From Pseudomonas sp. RIT-562 (GTDB lineage Bacteria > Pseudomonadota > Gammaproteobacteria > Pseudomonadales > Pseudomonadaceae): a stretch of DNA of 64,000 bases. The notes under the pieces were generated by a model, which worked only from the letters and a program-made list of their open reading frames with translations, ran no database searches and was not told where the DNA came from. The DNA is taken from contig NZ_JAPJIV010000027.1 of the NCBI RefSeq assembly GCF_026241895.1, forward strand, positions 36,295 to 100,294, written 5' to 3'. Within the stretch, counting starts at the first letter, position 1. Each line of letters starts with the position of its first letter. Both the position numbers and the translations under genes were made by a program. Positions 17,029 to 25,543 of the stretch are shown piece after piece.

Positions 17029-17595
17029 CTAGCTAGACGTCTTCGTGACTCCCACGAACTGATATGCACCGCTTTGCTCCTTCAACCGTTCCATCTCGCG
17101 AGCCTCCTCCCGAGTCAAGGTTACGGTTACCAACAGATGGCACTGCTGCTCCAGAAAGGCTTGCCTACCTGCTTCAGTTTTCAAATCGTAGCCAGTGACA
17201 GGCGGGTGGAAGTACAAGTGCTTCGCGAGTATCGACTGCTTGCTCAGGACGTCATTAGGGTTGCTCCATTCTCCTCCTTCCTTAAGCTTGAGACGAGATT
17301 GCTTGGATTGCCTGTGCTGAAGTAGCCGCCGACGCAGATTGCCGCTAATTCCTACCTTCAGCAGCTTTCCTTCGTCAGTTACGATCTCATAGAGACCTGG
17401 CGCCGATGGCAGTGCGGTTTCGATCTCGGAAAATCTAATTTTAAAACTCTGTTCAATCACGTCGACACGTCCATTCAAGCTTACTGCCTGAATCAAAGCA
17501 CTATTGAAGATGGACGGCCACCTTCGTATAAGAACGCCAGCTGCAGCGGCATTCGGATTGCCTTTCAACCAAGGCGCGAATAATGTCAGCGGCAT
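17029..17595 (-). CDS. GIY-YIG-like nuclease-fold protein
   Basis: A GIY-YIG-type core is visible as APGLYEIVTDEG, then LLKVGISGNLRRRLLQHRQS: GLYEI and KVGIS replace GIY and YIG, and the conserved arginine follows in NLRRRL. A C-terminal basic helical part, TREEAREMERLKEQ, comes after. The family cuts DNA using one metal ion; GLY/VGI variants also occur in T5orf172-like and similar proteins. The longest ORF starts at 17595, overlapping the Fic-like gene's start codon on the other strand. A GTG at 17460 would leave a 130-base shared promoter and is a strong alternative. Two degraded copies lie at 19470 and 27540. Confidence 0.6.
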   Translation of the reverse strand: MPLTLFAPWLKGNPNAAAAGVLIRRWPSIFNSALIQAVSLNGRVDVIEQSFKIRFSEIETALPSAPGLYEIVTDEGKLLKVGISGNLRRRLLQHRQSKQSRLKLKEGGEWSNPNDVLSKQSILAKHLYFHPPVTGYDLKTEAGRQAFLEQQCHLLVTVTLTREEAREMERLKEQSGAYQFVGVTKTSS

Positions 17596-18466
17596 GAATG
17601 TCTCAAACCCGGCCCTCCCCGATTCGATTCCTCAGCCAATTCTGGCGAGCGCAGACTCGCTTGTAACGAAGACAGCTTTTCTAGCCGGCTTGATCGCACC
17701 TGAAACTGCGGCATGCTTAAGCAGACAGCTGAAGATCTCTGACGCTGTGTACTCGAGGATCATCGACGGGCACAACACTGTCCCGAAGCTGCCAGAAGAC
17801 GCAACCAACTTAGCTAGCACGCAGACCCCGCTGGGGGAAATCACCGAGCTTCGTCGACGTCTCATTGCGGCGCTAGCCCACCACTATCACCTTGTACAAA
17901 CTCAACAGCTATCTGACGATAATGGGGCTATGGCGAGGCTGGTCGTTCATATGCATTTCGCTCAGATCGGATTGCATCCGCACTTGTGGTCGATGCCTCG
18001 TGGCATAGCTCGTAGACGGGAGGAGTATTACGCTGCGCTGGGCATAAATGCTGGCACGCAAGATACACAACTATCTGGTGGTTTCCAGCGAACAGACAAA
18101 GCTTCTCTCTCCTTCATTGAGCTCATGCTAGATGTCTGCCATGAAGAGGTGGATTACATGACTGTTGCTTTGAATCGTCGAAAGCTCCGTGAGTCCGTCA
18201 CTCGTGCGTACAGAGCAAACTCGCTACTTTCGGAAGCAGGCGTCAGGCCAGAAACAATGCCTGCACTCCTAGCACTTTTGATTCAGGGCGCGTTACCTCG
18301 CACCGATTTCGAAACCTTTACCGGTCTTCCATGTGAGATAGCGAGCGATCAGCTAAGCAGGTTGATCAACCTCGGCGTCGTGGTAAGCCCTCCATCTAAC
18401 CGCCATGGGCTGGAGATTGGTTTACCTGTTTGGTTTACTCAGGAGATTTTTTCGGGTTTGCAGTAG
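17594..18466 (+). CDS. Fic-family protein with degenerate active site
   Basis: A 290-residue protein with Fic-family layout: an N-terminal SRIIDGHNTVP segment like the inhibitory or substrate-binding region, then a Fic core and a C-terminal winged helix (TGLPCEIASDQLSRLINLGV, ending LGLPVWF-like). The core motif HPFxDGNGRxxR is replaced at residues 104-115 by QQLSDDNGAMAR, so the catalytic histidine and the first arginine are gone. The following GLHPHLWSMPRGIARRREEY matches the LWSISRGLAR helix typical of Fic proteins. AMP transfer therefore seems unlikely, and a regulatory or pseudoenzyme role is more plausible. It starts head-to-head with the GIY-YIG gene. Confidence 0.6.
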   Translation: MNVSNPALPDSIPQPILASADSLVTKTAFLAGLIAPETAACLSRQLKISDAVYSRIIDGHNTVPKLPEDATNLASTQTPLGEITELRRRLIAALAHHYHLVQTQQLSDDNGAMARLVVHMHFAQIGLHPHLWSMPRGIARRREEYYAALGINAGTQDTQLSGGFQRTDKASLSFIELMLDVCHEEVDYMTVALNRRKLRESVTRAYRANSLLSEAGVRPETMPALLALLIQGALPRTDFETFTGLPCEIASDQLSRLINLGVVVSPPSNRHGLEIGLPVWFTQEIFSGLQ

Positions 18467-18500
18467 CGTTGTCAGCTCATAGCCAAGGTGAAGCCTCATT

Positions 18501-18531
18501 GAGCCGGGCCTATTTGGCCCGAAGCGGCGAC
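18501..18531 (+). repeat. Dispersed hairpin repeat, copy 3
   Basis: GAGCCGGGCCTATTTGGCCC followed by GAAGCGGCGAC, 35 bases after the Fic-like gene's stop. GCCTAAC, an attC-like core heptamer, lies 60 bases further on at 18589-18595. Confidence 0.75.
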
Positions 18532-18604
18532 CTTCGCCCCCGCCGCGTAATCACCAGGTCGAGCCACAACGGCGCATGGGTTGCCTAACTAGGATTCTAG
18601 TGGA

Positions 18605-19225
18605 CTACCTACCATTCAAACAGAGTTCAGCCGGATAGAAACCAGCCATCGGCCTGCAGCTTTTGCTTGTTGTCTCCAAGATATCCAAAGGCTCACGCCC
18701 CATGGCCTCCATCAAAGCGTTAGAAAGCCACACTGCGTCGTGCATGGTGAACGAATAGGACATGAAATCGAAAACAAGCTCTACTCCTCCATCCTCAACC
18801 GTGCAGACCCTCACCCGCTCAGTTTTGTCGCTCTCATCCATCGCGAGCTCAACAACATAGATTTCATCTTCTGTCTCGTGGCAGTTAAACCTGCCATTGG
18901 CGCAGTAACTCCACTCTCCGGAAACTCTTTTACGATATGTCCTCTCAAGCATACATTCGCGATTTACTGGCGTTGGCACAAACCCTGCGAGATTTCCTAC
19001 GGTAATGAGCACAGCATCGTAAAGACAGCGTGCGATATCCTCTGCTACGGCGTCGACGAACCTAATAGACATGATGTCTACATTTACACTGACGTAGTTA
19101 TCTCCCTGTCTGGATACCTGGCACGAATACATTTCATCATCCTCACGCCCTAGCCAACATAAAAATTCGCGCTCGGCAAAAAACTCTGCTGGTTGCACCT
19201 TAGCTTTATTCATAAACGGCACCAT
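18605..19225 (-). CDS. Hypothetical protein, about 206 aa
   Basis: ATG 19225 has an AGGA ribosome site ten bases upstream; GTG 19228 and ATG 19213 are alternatives. The protein looks beta-rich and acidic (VSVNVDIMSIRFVDAVAEDI; DEIYVVELAMDESD; GGVELVFDFMSYS) with no membrane segment. The family is not recognised. A 3' remnant of a second copy lies at 12393-12500, so it belongs to the repeatedly acquired part of the island. Confidence 0.6.
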   Translation of the reverse strand: MVPFMNKAKVQPAEFFAEREFLCWLGREDDEMYSCQVSRQGDNYVSVNVDIMSIRFVDAVAEDIARCLYDAVLITVGNLAGFVPTPVNRECMLERTYRKRVSGEWSYCANGRFNCHETEDEIYVVELAMDESDKTERVRVCTVEDGGVELVFDFMSYSFTMHDAVWLSNALMEAMGREPLDILETTSKSCRPMAGFYPAELCLNGR

Positions 19226-19685
19226 CACTATATGTCCTTAAACGTCTAATCGGACGGCTTAAGGGCATTCTTTAACGTCGAGAATAAATATTATTCGTAA
19301 AGGTAGATTTTGATGAAAACCGTTATTGGTTGAAGATACTCTCGTTACTGCCTGAATTAAGCCAATAAGGCTGAACGAGCGATTTCTTCCTCCCGCGAAA
19401 CATATCTGTTTCACCTGAAATCTGGGCTGGGAACGGGGCAGCGTGACAGAAACCCGTTCGTCATATGCACGAAGCGACATGCACCGTTTTGCTCCACTCT
19501 CCTTTCCAACTCGCGAACCTCATCCCGAGTCGGAGTGACCTTCACCAAGAGACGGCGGAGTGTACCCGTGGACTTTTACACTCTGATAACAGTGGTGAGA
19601 AATGAGACTTCGATGCACCAAGCCCCTTATTTCCAATCAGCACACTAGCAGGCGAAACCGGCGACGAGATAGTGGCTCAAAGTTA
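19226..19685. other. Gene-free stretch with a GIY-YIG remnant
   Basis: No intact gene is visible. About 75 bases (19470-19545) align on the minus strand with the C-terminal coding part of the GIY-YIG gene (ATGCACCG-TTTTGCTCC and CTCGCGAACCTCATCCCGAG); the rest shows nothing I can identify. Confidence 0.5.
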
Positions 19686-19994
19686 TCAAAGTAAGACATC
19701 TTCGAGATTCCAACCTTTGAAAAGATGCTTTAAATCGGGATCATCGCAGCCCATCATACTCTTTGCGTAACGTTCAATCTCCTCACTATTTACCTTTCGA
19801 GGAGGCTCAAAAGGCGCATACCTTTGCTTGAAATCTTTGTCCCATTTTGATGCGGCTGTTCCTTTTAGTGCGTCGGTCATCGCGTCCCTGAGAACTTTTT
19901 GCTTCCCTACAATGCTGACCTCTGACTTATCAATACCAGCCAATAAATCATCCAAAGCAATAAGGATCCTTTCGCCTTTCTTTTTGTTGTTCAT
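19686..19994 (-). CDS. Small hypothetical protein, 102 aa
   Basis: ATG 19994 has an AAGGA ribosome site eight to nine bases upstream, which supports a real gene. The N-terminus is lysine-rich and helical (NNKKKGERILIALDDLLAG) and the C-terminal half basic to acidic (ERYAKSMMGCDDPDLKHLF). The function is not recognised. It is codirectional with, and 134 bases downstream of, the CBASS-like operon, with a hairpin repeat between, so it is probably a separate unit. Confidence 0.6.
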   Translation of the reverse strand: MNNKKKGERILIALDDLLAGIDKSEVSIVGKQKVLRDAMTDALKGTAASKWDKDFKQRYAPFEPPRKVNSEEIERYAKSMMGCDDPDLKHLFKGWNLEDVLL

Positions 19995-20070
19995 TTTTCA
20001 CTTTCCTTAACAGATTGAGTTTACCCAGGATCTTCTTCCTGATTTTCATTCAGCATGAACTTGACGTTAA

Positions 20071-20090
20071 GTCGGGCCAATAGCCCGGAC
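20071..20090 (+). repeat. Dispersed hairpin repeat, copy 4 (degenerate)
   Basis: GTCGGGCCAATAGCCCGGAC, 38 bases past the 3' end of the Cap15-like gene. The hairpin is kept but the GAAG tail is lost. It is preceded by GTTAAGT. Confidence 0.5.
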
Positions 20091-20127
20091 GGCCAACACC
20101 CCCGACTTCTAGACTTTTAAGCGCGTG

Positions 20128-20703
20128 TCAATTCGTAATGACCTTGAGTATTTCGATTCGTAAAATAGTTACCAGAGAGTTTTTCAGAACGCCCCTCAAA
20201 AAATTTGAGGATCGCGGCTCCCTCATATGCACGTGTACCCTGACCGTTACGCATTTTTGGTACCACTCTGAAGACATAATAAAGTAAAGGTCGGCCGGAC
20301 TCAGGATCTTTTTTTGCTGAACGCTTAGAGTTTCCGAGTCTGACCCATCTGCATCAACCTCAATGCTTATTGACAAAAAAGTTTGCCTAATCGACGCTCT
20401 AGCCTTCGCTACTCCATTATTCTCAGGCGACTGGTAAAAAATGATCATCTCCCATTCCCCGTTCAGGTCGGGGAACAGAAGGGAACTAAGCCAAGGAACT
20501 GCCTTCCATAATTTTCGCCAAGCAAAGTAAACGAACAGTAGTAGTAATATGTCATACACCGTCGCGATTACTGCTACTGCGGAATACGCCTCCTTATTCG
20601 ATAGGTGAAAATAACTCACTGTATAGACGGCGATTCCTGCGCAGACGGCATATGCCGAGAGAATAAAACTTATGATCTTAAGTGGAGAAAGAACGCTGAA
20701 CAT
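20128..20703 (-). CDS. Cap15-like CBASS effector (2TM plus beta-barrel)
   Basis: A 191-residue protein with two membrane segments (about residues 8-30 and 38-61) followed by a beta-rich domain. That domain opens with FPDLNGEWEMIIFYQSPEN, then RASIRQTFLSISIEVDADGS and a series of short strands. The PDLNG-W and I-x-QT-x-x-x-I-S-V features match Cap15 (the S-2TM/beta-strand effector family), in which the barrel binds the cyclic nucleotide and the membrane part then damages the inner membrane. ATG 20703 directly follows the stop of the upstream gene (no gap), so the two are translationally coupled. It is the last gene of the CBASS-like operon and looks intact. Confidence 0.75.
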   Translation of the reverse strand: MFSVLSPLKIISFILSAYAVCAGIAVYTVSYFHLSNKEAYSAVAVIATVYDILLLLFVYFAWRKLWKAVPWLSSLLFPDLNGEWEMIIFYQSPENNGVAKARASIRQTFLSISIEVDADGSDSETLSVQQKKILSPADLYFIMSSEWYQKCVTVRVHVHMREPRSSNFLRGVLKNSLVTILRIEILKVITN

Positions 20704-21135
20704 TCATGCACTCTCATAGTAAATTTCAACGCCGTTTTGGAATACCGCAACACCCTGCGCTCTTGTAGCGATCCCTGATAGTTTGACACCTTTGATCGCT
20801 GACCCGAACTGAGCAGCCAAATAACGCCCTCCAAATTTCCTATTCACATTCACAACTACGTTTTCTGGGATCGGCGGCGAAAAATATTGCGCTACGGCGA
20901 AAAGCTGGTATTGATTCGTAAGCAGATGAAAACCGTCATGTAAATCGCTCCCTGTTCGCGAAATGCTGACCAAAGACTCCACAACATCCTCTCCCTCTGG
21001 AAGTTCCGCCATTGGCCGCATCGGCAATACCGGCAATTCAACATCTGGATCACAAACTAATAGCCCGACACCCGAAAAATCAGCACCTGCCATGTTCTTG
21101 ATTTGTCGCAATAAGTGAACAAACTCCTCGGCCAT
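20704..21135 (-). CDS. DisA_N-like protein, probable nucleotide sensor
   Basis: A protein of 143 residues from ATG 21135 (AAGGA 13 bases upstream; GTG 21141 also possible). The C-terminal 75 residues resemble a diadenylate-cyclase fold. DLHDGFHLLT occupies the place of the DGA motif, FGGRYLAAQFGS the place of GTRHRAA, and TRAQGVAVFQNGVEIYYES that of the closing strands. The catalytic DGA and RHR residues are not conserved (DGF, GRY), so it is more likely one of the inactive DisA_N-derived sensor domains (the DACN group) than a cyclase. It is coupled directly to the Cap15-like effector and lies downstream of Cap3. The family assignment comes from motif alignment by eye. Confidence 0.5.
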   Translation of the reverse strand: MAEEFVHLLRQIKNMAGADFSGVGLLVCDPDVELPVLPMRPMAELPEGEDVVESLVSISRTGSDLHDGFHLLTNQYQLFAVAQYFSPPIPENVVVNVNRKFGGRYLAAQFGSAIKGVKLSGIATRAQGVAVFQNGVEIYYESA

Positions 21136-21352
21136 ATCCACACTCTGATCCTTATAAAATGATGCCCTTCGCCTTTGACAAATCGAATGCTCGCGCAATT
21201 TGAATTCTACGCCACATTGCTTTTTCGATAACCGAGCGGTGAAGCTGATACAACCCTGCTAGTCATCGGACTTGCAAATCGCGCAAGCCCATTTTGACTG
21301 GATAATCCCCTTAAGACACAATCAAATCCTAAACCAATGCAGGGGACTCGCC

Positions 21353-21862
21353 TCACCTAGGCAGCCCATTCTCATCAGCGTGACTAAGGTCAGCATGCTC
21401 AAGGATGCGTCGTTTACCGGTGCCGAACATGTACTCGACATGTAAATCCTGGCACCCCACGATGAGAGCCAGCAGCGGTCGACCATCGCGGCGACCAGAA
21501 GCCAGGATCTTCCACTCGTTTAGATCAATTGATGACGGCGTCGGATGATTCTGGGGGTATGTATGCCACTCCCCTATATATCTAACCAGGCCATTGCTCT
21601 CCTTCCACCGCTTCATGGCCAGCCGGTGATGAAAGTAGGGCATGCGCTCAAAGAGAAACCTGAAGCGCTTGTCCCAGAGCGAGGGCTCGGTCGCTTCGAT
21701 AATCTCCAAATGCTCACCGCGAACGTGACCGAGCAATATCCCCCCTGCCTCCTTTGAGTCGAAGCCCTCTTGAATGTACCGACTGAAGACGTCTAACGGC
21801 TGCTGATGCAGATACACCAACTGCTGAGTGCCGGGCACAACCCAGGTCGTCACGAACGACAT
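21353..21862 (-). CDS. cap3: Cap3-like JAB/JAMM isopeptidase, one metal ligand changed
   Basis: A 169-residue protein starting MSFVTTWVVPG, overlapping the cap2 stop by 13 bases; ATG 21871 is an alternative start. JAMM features are Glu38 (DSKEAGGILLGH), then GEWHTYPQNHPTPSSIDLNEW with His100 and Asp113. The canonical H-x-H is H-T-Y here: the second zinc-binding histidine (position 102) is tyrosine. In type II CBASS, Cap3 removes Cap2-made conjugates from the CD-NTase. With this change, catalysis is doubtful. The rest of the fold, including the SSIDLNEW helix, is well kept. Confidence 0.8.
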   Translation of the reverse strand: MSFVTTWVVPGTQQLVYLHQQPLDVFSRYIQEGFDSKEAGGILLGHVRGEHLEIIEATEPSLWDKRFRFLFERMPYFHHRLAMKRWKESNGLVRYIGEWHTYPQNHPTPSSIDLNEWKILASGRRDGRPLLALIVGCQDLHVEYMFGTGKRRILEHADLSHADENGLPR

Positions 21863-23466
21863 GCTGGGCATCCCGCATGAGGCAGCGGCGAGCAATCTGA
21901 GGTTGCCGGTTCGTAGCTGTGATCGGTCAGCCGAGTTGAGAGCGAGGGCCAAGTTTTGCCCGCGACCCAAGCCAGTGCGGTATCTAATGCCAAGGCCGCA
22001 GCCTGAATCGACACCGATGCAGGGAACGGCACGTACAGCCCTTCACACCCCTGCCCAGCGAAGATTGGCTGCACGCCTCCAACAATCGACAACAGGCTGC
22101 CCCGGATATTGGCCTCAGTGAGGCATCGGTAGCAACCCTGCTCAGTACGTTGCTTGATCAGCGACCGCACGGCGACGCCCGCCCCCTCAATCCAAACGTG
22201 CAAGGTTGGGCATGACGCTGCCTTGGCAAGCCAATGGCCAAACGACTCCTCACCCGTGGCATCAATGATCAAATCCAGACCGCCCAAATTCACATCCTTG
22301 GCGTCGCTAGCAAAGGCACACACCATGGCAGTTGGCATAGATGCCTTGAGCTCGTCTGCCAATGCAGCCGCCTTTTCTCGGAACAGATGGTTGAAGCCCA
22401 ATCGATGTCGCCCGAGATTTTGAGGCATCAGGATATCGTTATCAATCAGCAGCAACTCTCCCCCACCAGTTCCGGCGCCGGCTTTCACGAGCATCTCGGC
22501 GAGAAAGCCGCCGATGGTGCCGCACCCGATCAATCCGATGCGCTTGCCTGATAACGTGGTCTGTCCTGGGATGTTGCGTTCGCTCAGGTATCTGTCATCC
22601 AGGCGGAGCATCTGCAGAGGCTCAACAGGACAGTCGAAGATTGGCAGGCGCTGATCAGTGGAGCGCTGGTCTTTAGGACGATTGCGCTGAAGGTCATGCA
22701 CGAGAAAACCGTAGCTGTAACCCGTTTTCTCAGACTCGATAACTATGAGTATGCCGCCCGCCTCCTCGCGGTACGCCGTAATGATCTTATCGCGTATTTT
22801 GCGTTTGCAGGCGTCATCCATTTCATGTTGCCAGTCGAGGATCTGACCAACCGTTTTAGGCGGCCAGTTCTCCTGCAGTGGTCTTGGAGCTGCGCTGGAG
22901 GTGATCATCGCAACGTGCGCCGGGAACGCCTCGATTGTCCTACCCGCACGCGCAAACTTGAGTCGGCTTCGGGCGACATCATCAGTGAGCACATACATCT
23001 TGGTGTCCGATAGTTGAAGTATCTCGACCAGACCGGATGTACGCCGCTCAATGTCATGGAAGCAGTAGATGCCGTCCCAATAGACAAAGAACTCTTCCTG
23101 TAGATCTTCCTTCATTTTTCCAGCAAGAACCTGCTCAAGCACATCGGTGGCCTGAAGCAGGGACGTACGGGTTTGCCCTACGGGATCGTAGATATCGATG
23201 ACCTCGGTACCGGGTGCGGCGTAACAGAGATACCCATCTGGGCTTAGGTGGGGCACGAGCCTAGGGAGCGCCTTAGGTACCCCGGTAACCCATAGTTTGA
23301 GAGGCCGCTCAAATGAGCGGTCTATCCATACTTCGCATTGGACAGTCCCCTGAGTGGCCGTCGTCAATTCTCCGGCCATCACAAGCCACCCTGCGTTCGG
23401 CTGATGATCTACCTTGGTAAATCCCCACCCGGTCATGTGGCGCAGCACTTCGGGCATGGCGTCCAT
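21850..23466 (-). CDS. cap2: Cap2-like E2-E1 ubiquitin-like conjugating enzyme
   Basis: The 538-residue protein has an N-terminal E2-like domain (residues 1-120) with HLSPDGYLCYAAPG carrying the probable catalytic cysteine, Cys81. A linker domain follows, then an E1/ThiF adenylation domain with GLIGCGTIGG at 311-320, LLIDNDILMPQNLGRH for ATP and magnesium, and CYRCL as a candidate E1 cysteine region. It ends in a cysteine cluster (SDCSP, GCPACRS). In type II CBASS, Cap2 links the CD-NTase C-terminus to targets and primes it. The ORF is full length and starts four bases after the truncated CD-NTase, so the operon order is cyclase-cap2-cap3. Confidence 0.88.
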   Translation of the reverse strand: MDAMPEVLRHMTGWGFTKVDHQPNAGWLVMAGELTTATQGTVQCEVWIDRSFERPLKLWVTGVPKALPRLVPHLSPDGYLCYAAPGTEVIDIYDPVGQTRTSLLQATDVLEQVLAGKMKEDLQEEFFVYWDGIYCFHDIERRTSGLVEILQLSDTKMYVLTDDVARSRLKFARAGRTIEAFPAHVAMITSSAAPRPLQENWPPKTVGQILDWQHEMDDACKRKIRDKIITAYREEAGGILIVIESEKTGYSYGFLVHDLQRNRPKDQRSTDQRLPIFDCPVEPLQMLRLDDRYLSERNIPGQTTLSGKRIGLIGCGTIGGFLAEMLVKAGAGTGGGELLLIDNDILMPQNLGRHRLGFNHLFREKAAALADELKASMPTAMVCAFASDAKDVNLGGLDLIIDATGEESFGHWLAKAASCPTLHVWIEGAGVAVRSLIKQRTEQGCYRCLTEANIRGSLLSIVGGVQPIFAGQGCEGLYVPFPASVSIQAAALALDTALAWVAGKTWPSLSTRLTDHSYEPATSDCSPLPHAGCPACRS

Positions 23467-23470
23467 GAGT

Positions 23471-24094
23471 TCAGCCTGCCTTCGTCCGCTTTACAGGCTC
23501 TGCGGGGCCAGCGAGAGGTGCAATTGCAGCCATGGACGCCGGCAGGCTCTCAGGATTCGACTTCATGCGATAAGGCGCATTCGGGAAACGGTCACCCAGC
23601 ATGTTGTGCAGCCAGTGATAAGCCGTTTGTGCATCGGTTGCATCGATGGCGCCTTCCAAGTGATTCGCGAAGACCTGGAAAAGCTCCACGGCGTCAGCTA
23701 TCGCTTCCTTGGTCATGTGAGCAGTGAGCGATGCCTCGGGATCAATGGGGCTCATGACGCCCTTGCGCAGGGCATCCGGGATTCCCTTCACTACGTTCAA
23801 CAGCGCATGGTCATCGCGCTTGTCGAAGTATTCGAACAGCGGGCAGGCTGCTGCCATCAGAAGGATCGAGCTTGGCCCTTTATCTTCCCATTGCTTGTCG
23901 CGAAATGCCTTCAGGTAACGCACGACACGGATGAGTTGGTCACCCTTTTCCCGGCACTCGCGTTTGAACCAATTTTTCATCGCCATAGGGTCGGACTTAC
24001 GCCAGCCTTGCTTGCGATCAGCCAGCAGAATCTTGTCCGACGGCAAGGTCTTCCAAGTGTCTCGCTCGGAATTGATCGCGCTGTCGAATACCAC
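23471..24094 (-). pseudogene. CD-NTase, catalytic N-terminal half missing
   Basis: The remaining 207 residues match the C-terminal OAS-like half of DncV/CdnD-type CD-NTases: GWRKSDPMAMKNWFKRE, then QLIRVVRYLKAFRDKQW and GPSSILLMAAACPLFE. The nucleotidyltransferase core (GS motif and acidic triad) is absent. Above 24094 on the minus strand no coding match continues; instead DNA derived from the Fic-like gene begins. The C-terminal tail, rich in proline and alanine, ends VKRTKAG, as expected for a Cap2 substrate whose last residue (Gly) is conjugated. So the cyclase cannot be active, although its conjugation tail is intact. Confidence 0.8.
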
Positions 24095-24098
24095 ACAG

Positions 24099-24310
24099 CG
24101 CCAGAAATTATGGAGAATGCACTTAACTCGTCGAATCAGCAGTCTCCGCTGGAGACGGTACCTGAGCTGCGTCGACGTATCGTTGTAGCGCTAGCCCACC
24201 ACTTTCACCTTCTCTAAACTCGACCGTTTCTCAAGACTAAAGCGGCGGCTGTCGCGACGATGATCACTCACTAGCATTTGGCTCAGCTCAGGTTGCATCC
24301 GCACTGGGTT
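24099..24310 (+). pseudogene. Fragment of a second Fic-like gene
   Basis: Plus-strand DNA aligns with the core of the Fic-like gene at 17800-18000: VPELRRRIVVALAHHFHLL against ITELRRRLIAALAHHYHLV, and later LHPHW. It has in-frame stops, and both ends are missing. Where the intact copy has QQLSD this one reads RPFLK, nearer to the ancestral HPF. The fragment joins directly to the broken end of the CD-NTase gene, so it may mark the deletion junction. Confidence 0.65.
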
Positions 24311-25517
24311 ATGTAAGCCGCTAGGAGAAGACCCTCCATTCCTGCGTTCACGCCTGAAAGTGCAGCTTGGGTGTGTAGGTCTTTCGCCGCTGCCCCAAAA
24401 TGGCAACACGCCGATTACGAGCAAGAGTGAAGGAGCAAAAATAGCAATGAGGGACGCTGTAGTCCGAGCAAACCAGAAGGTTGGGCATTCATGGACGCGC
24501 CAAGAAATGCAGTGAAGGTAAAGAACGGGCCAGGGACGTCCTGTGCTCATACCCGGCAAGAAACGTCTCATTGGCTAACCATCCGTAGGTATGGTTCGCC
24601 GACTGAAGCAACGGGAGTCCAACATGCCCACCTCCGAGAATAATGACTCGGCAGGGAAAAAGGCGTTTACCACCGCTTGAGGGGGCCACACCTGAATCGG
24701 CAATGGCAGACCAGCTAATAGCCCGAAGAACACTCGACGACACCACACCGTCTTTCCCGCTCACCGGTATCGGCAAAGACTCAATAGCTTGGCATTGATC
24801 GGGTTGCAGAGCATCAGATCCTATGATGGCTCTGAAGAAGATCACGCCGATTTAACCTCACCCATGGTGCCAAACGAGTGAAGCATGCAGCAAAGACGCC
24901 GATAGTTATTCGGAGGTATCAGTGCAAAGGTTACGGCCGATCCCCCCAGACGGCCTGAGCAACGTCAGCCACCGCGACAATTTTAAGCCTGTGTAATAGA
25001 CCGCTCGGCAGCGCACCTCCCCACCCGGACATGACTTGAGCAAATAATACTAAGATTGTTGCCGAAGGTAGCGTGACACCTGCCCACGCAGGGACTACTC
25101 CGGGAATTCCGGCAGGGGATAGCCCTAATCCGATGCAACCTGGCTACTGCACATTAAGCAAGGTCTAGCACGGCTTAAAATTGCATCATGAGCAGGGCTC
25201 TGCCCGAAGAAGCGGCAGCAAAGTGAGCGCTGCTTGATCCTAGATCCCTTGTCTTGACCAGTGCGTCTTGAACAGGATGTGAACAAAGCATCCATTATCT
25301 TTACCAGGCCCATCGCTCTGAACTGGGAGGCTCAGGTATTGAACAAAGTCGCAGCAGCTTAGCGTTCAAGAGCCAATATAAGGTATACGGCTGGATCAAC
25401 TGCCGATGATTGCCGTCTATCTCGAAGATTGCAAGAAATTTGAAAATTTGAAACGCAATTCATATCTCAATAAGAGTGTCTGCCCACGGTAGGCAGGCTG
25501 GTCATGAGACTCCTGTT
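24311..25517. other. No supportable gene
   Basis: Several open frames of 60-126 codons exist but none looks like a protein. The stretch reads like decayed coding DNA. I see no RNA gene or clear repeat in it. Confidence 0.4.
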
Positions 25518-25543
25518 GCCCGTACTCGCGTGCGGGCTTTTTT
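25518..25543 (+). terminator. Rho-independent terminator-like hairpin
   Basis: GCCCG and CGGGC flank TACTCGCGTG, followed by six T. No intact gene precedes it on the plus strand, so it may belong to a lost gene. Confidence 0.6.

Noticed and set aside
20704..21135. Calling the DisA_N-like protein an active diadenylate cyclase
   Set aside because: The DGA and RHR catalytic motifs are not conserved.
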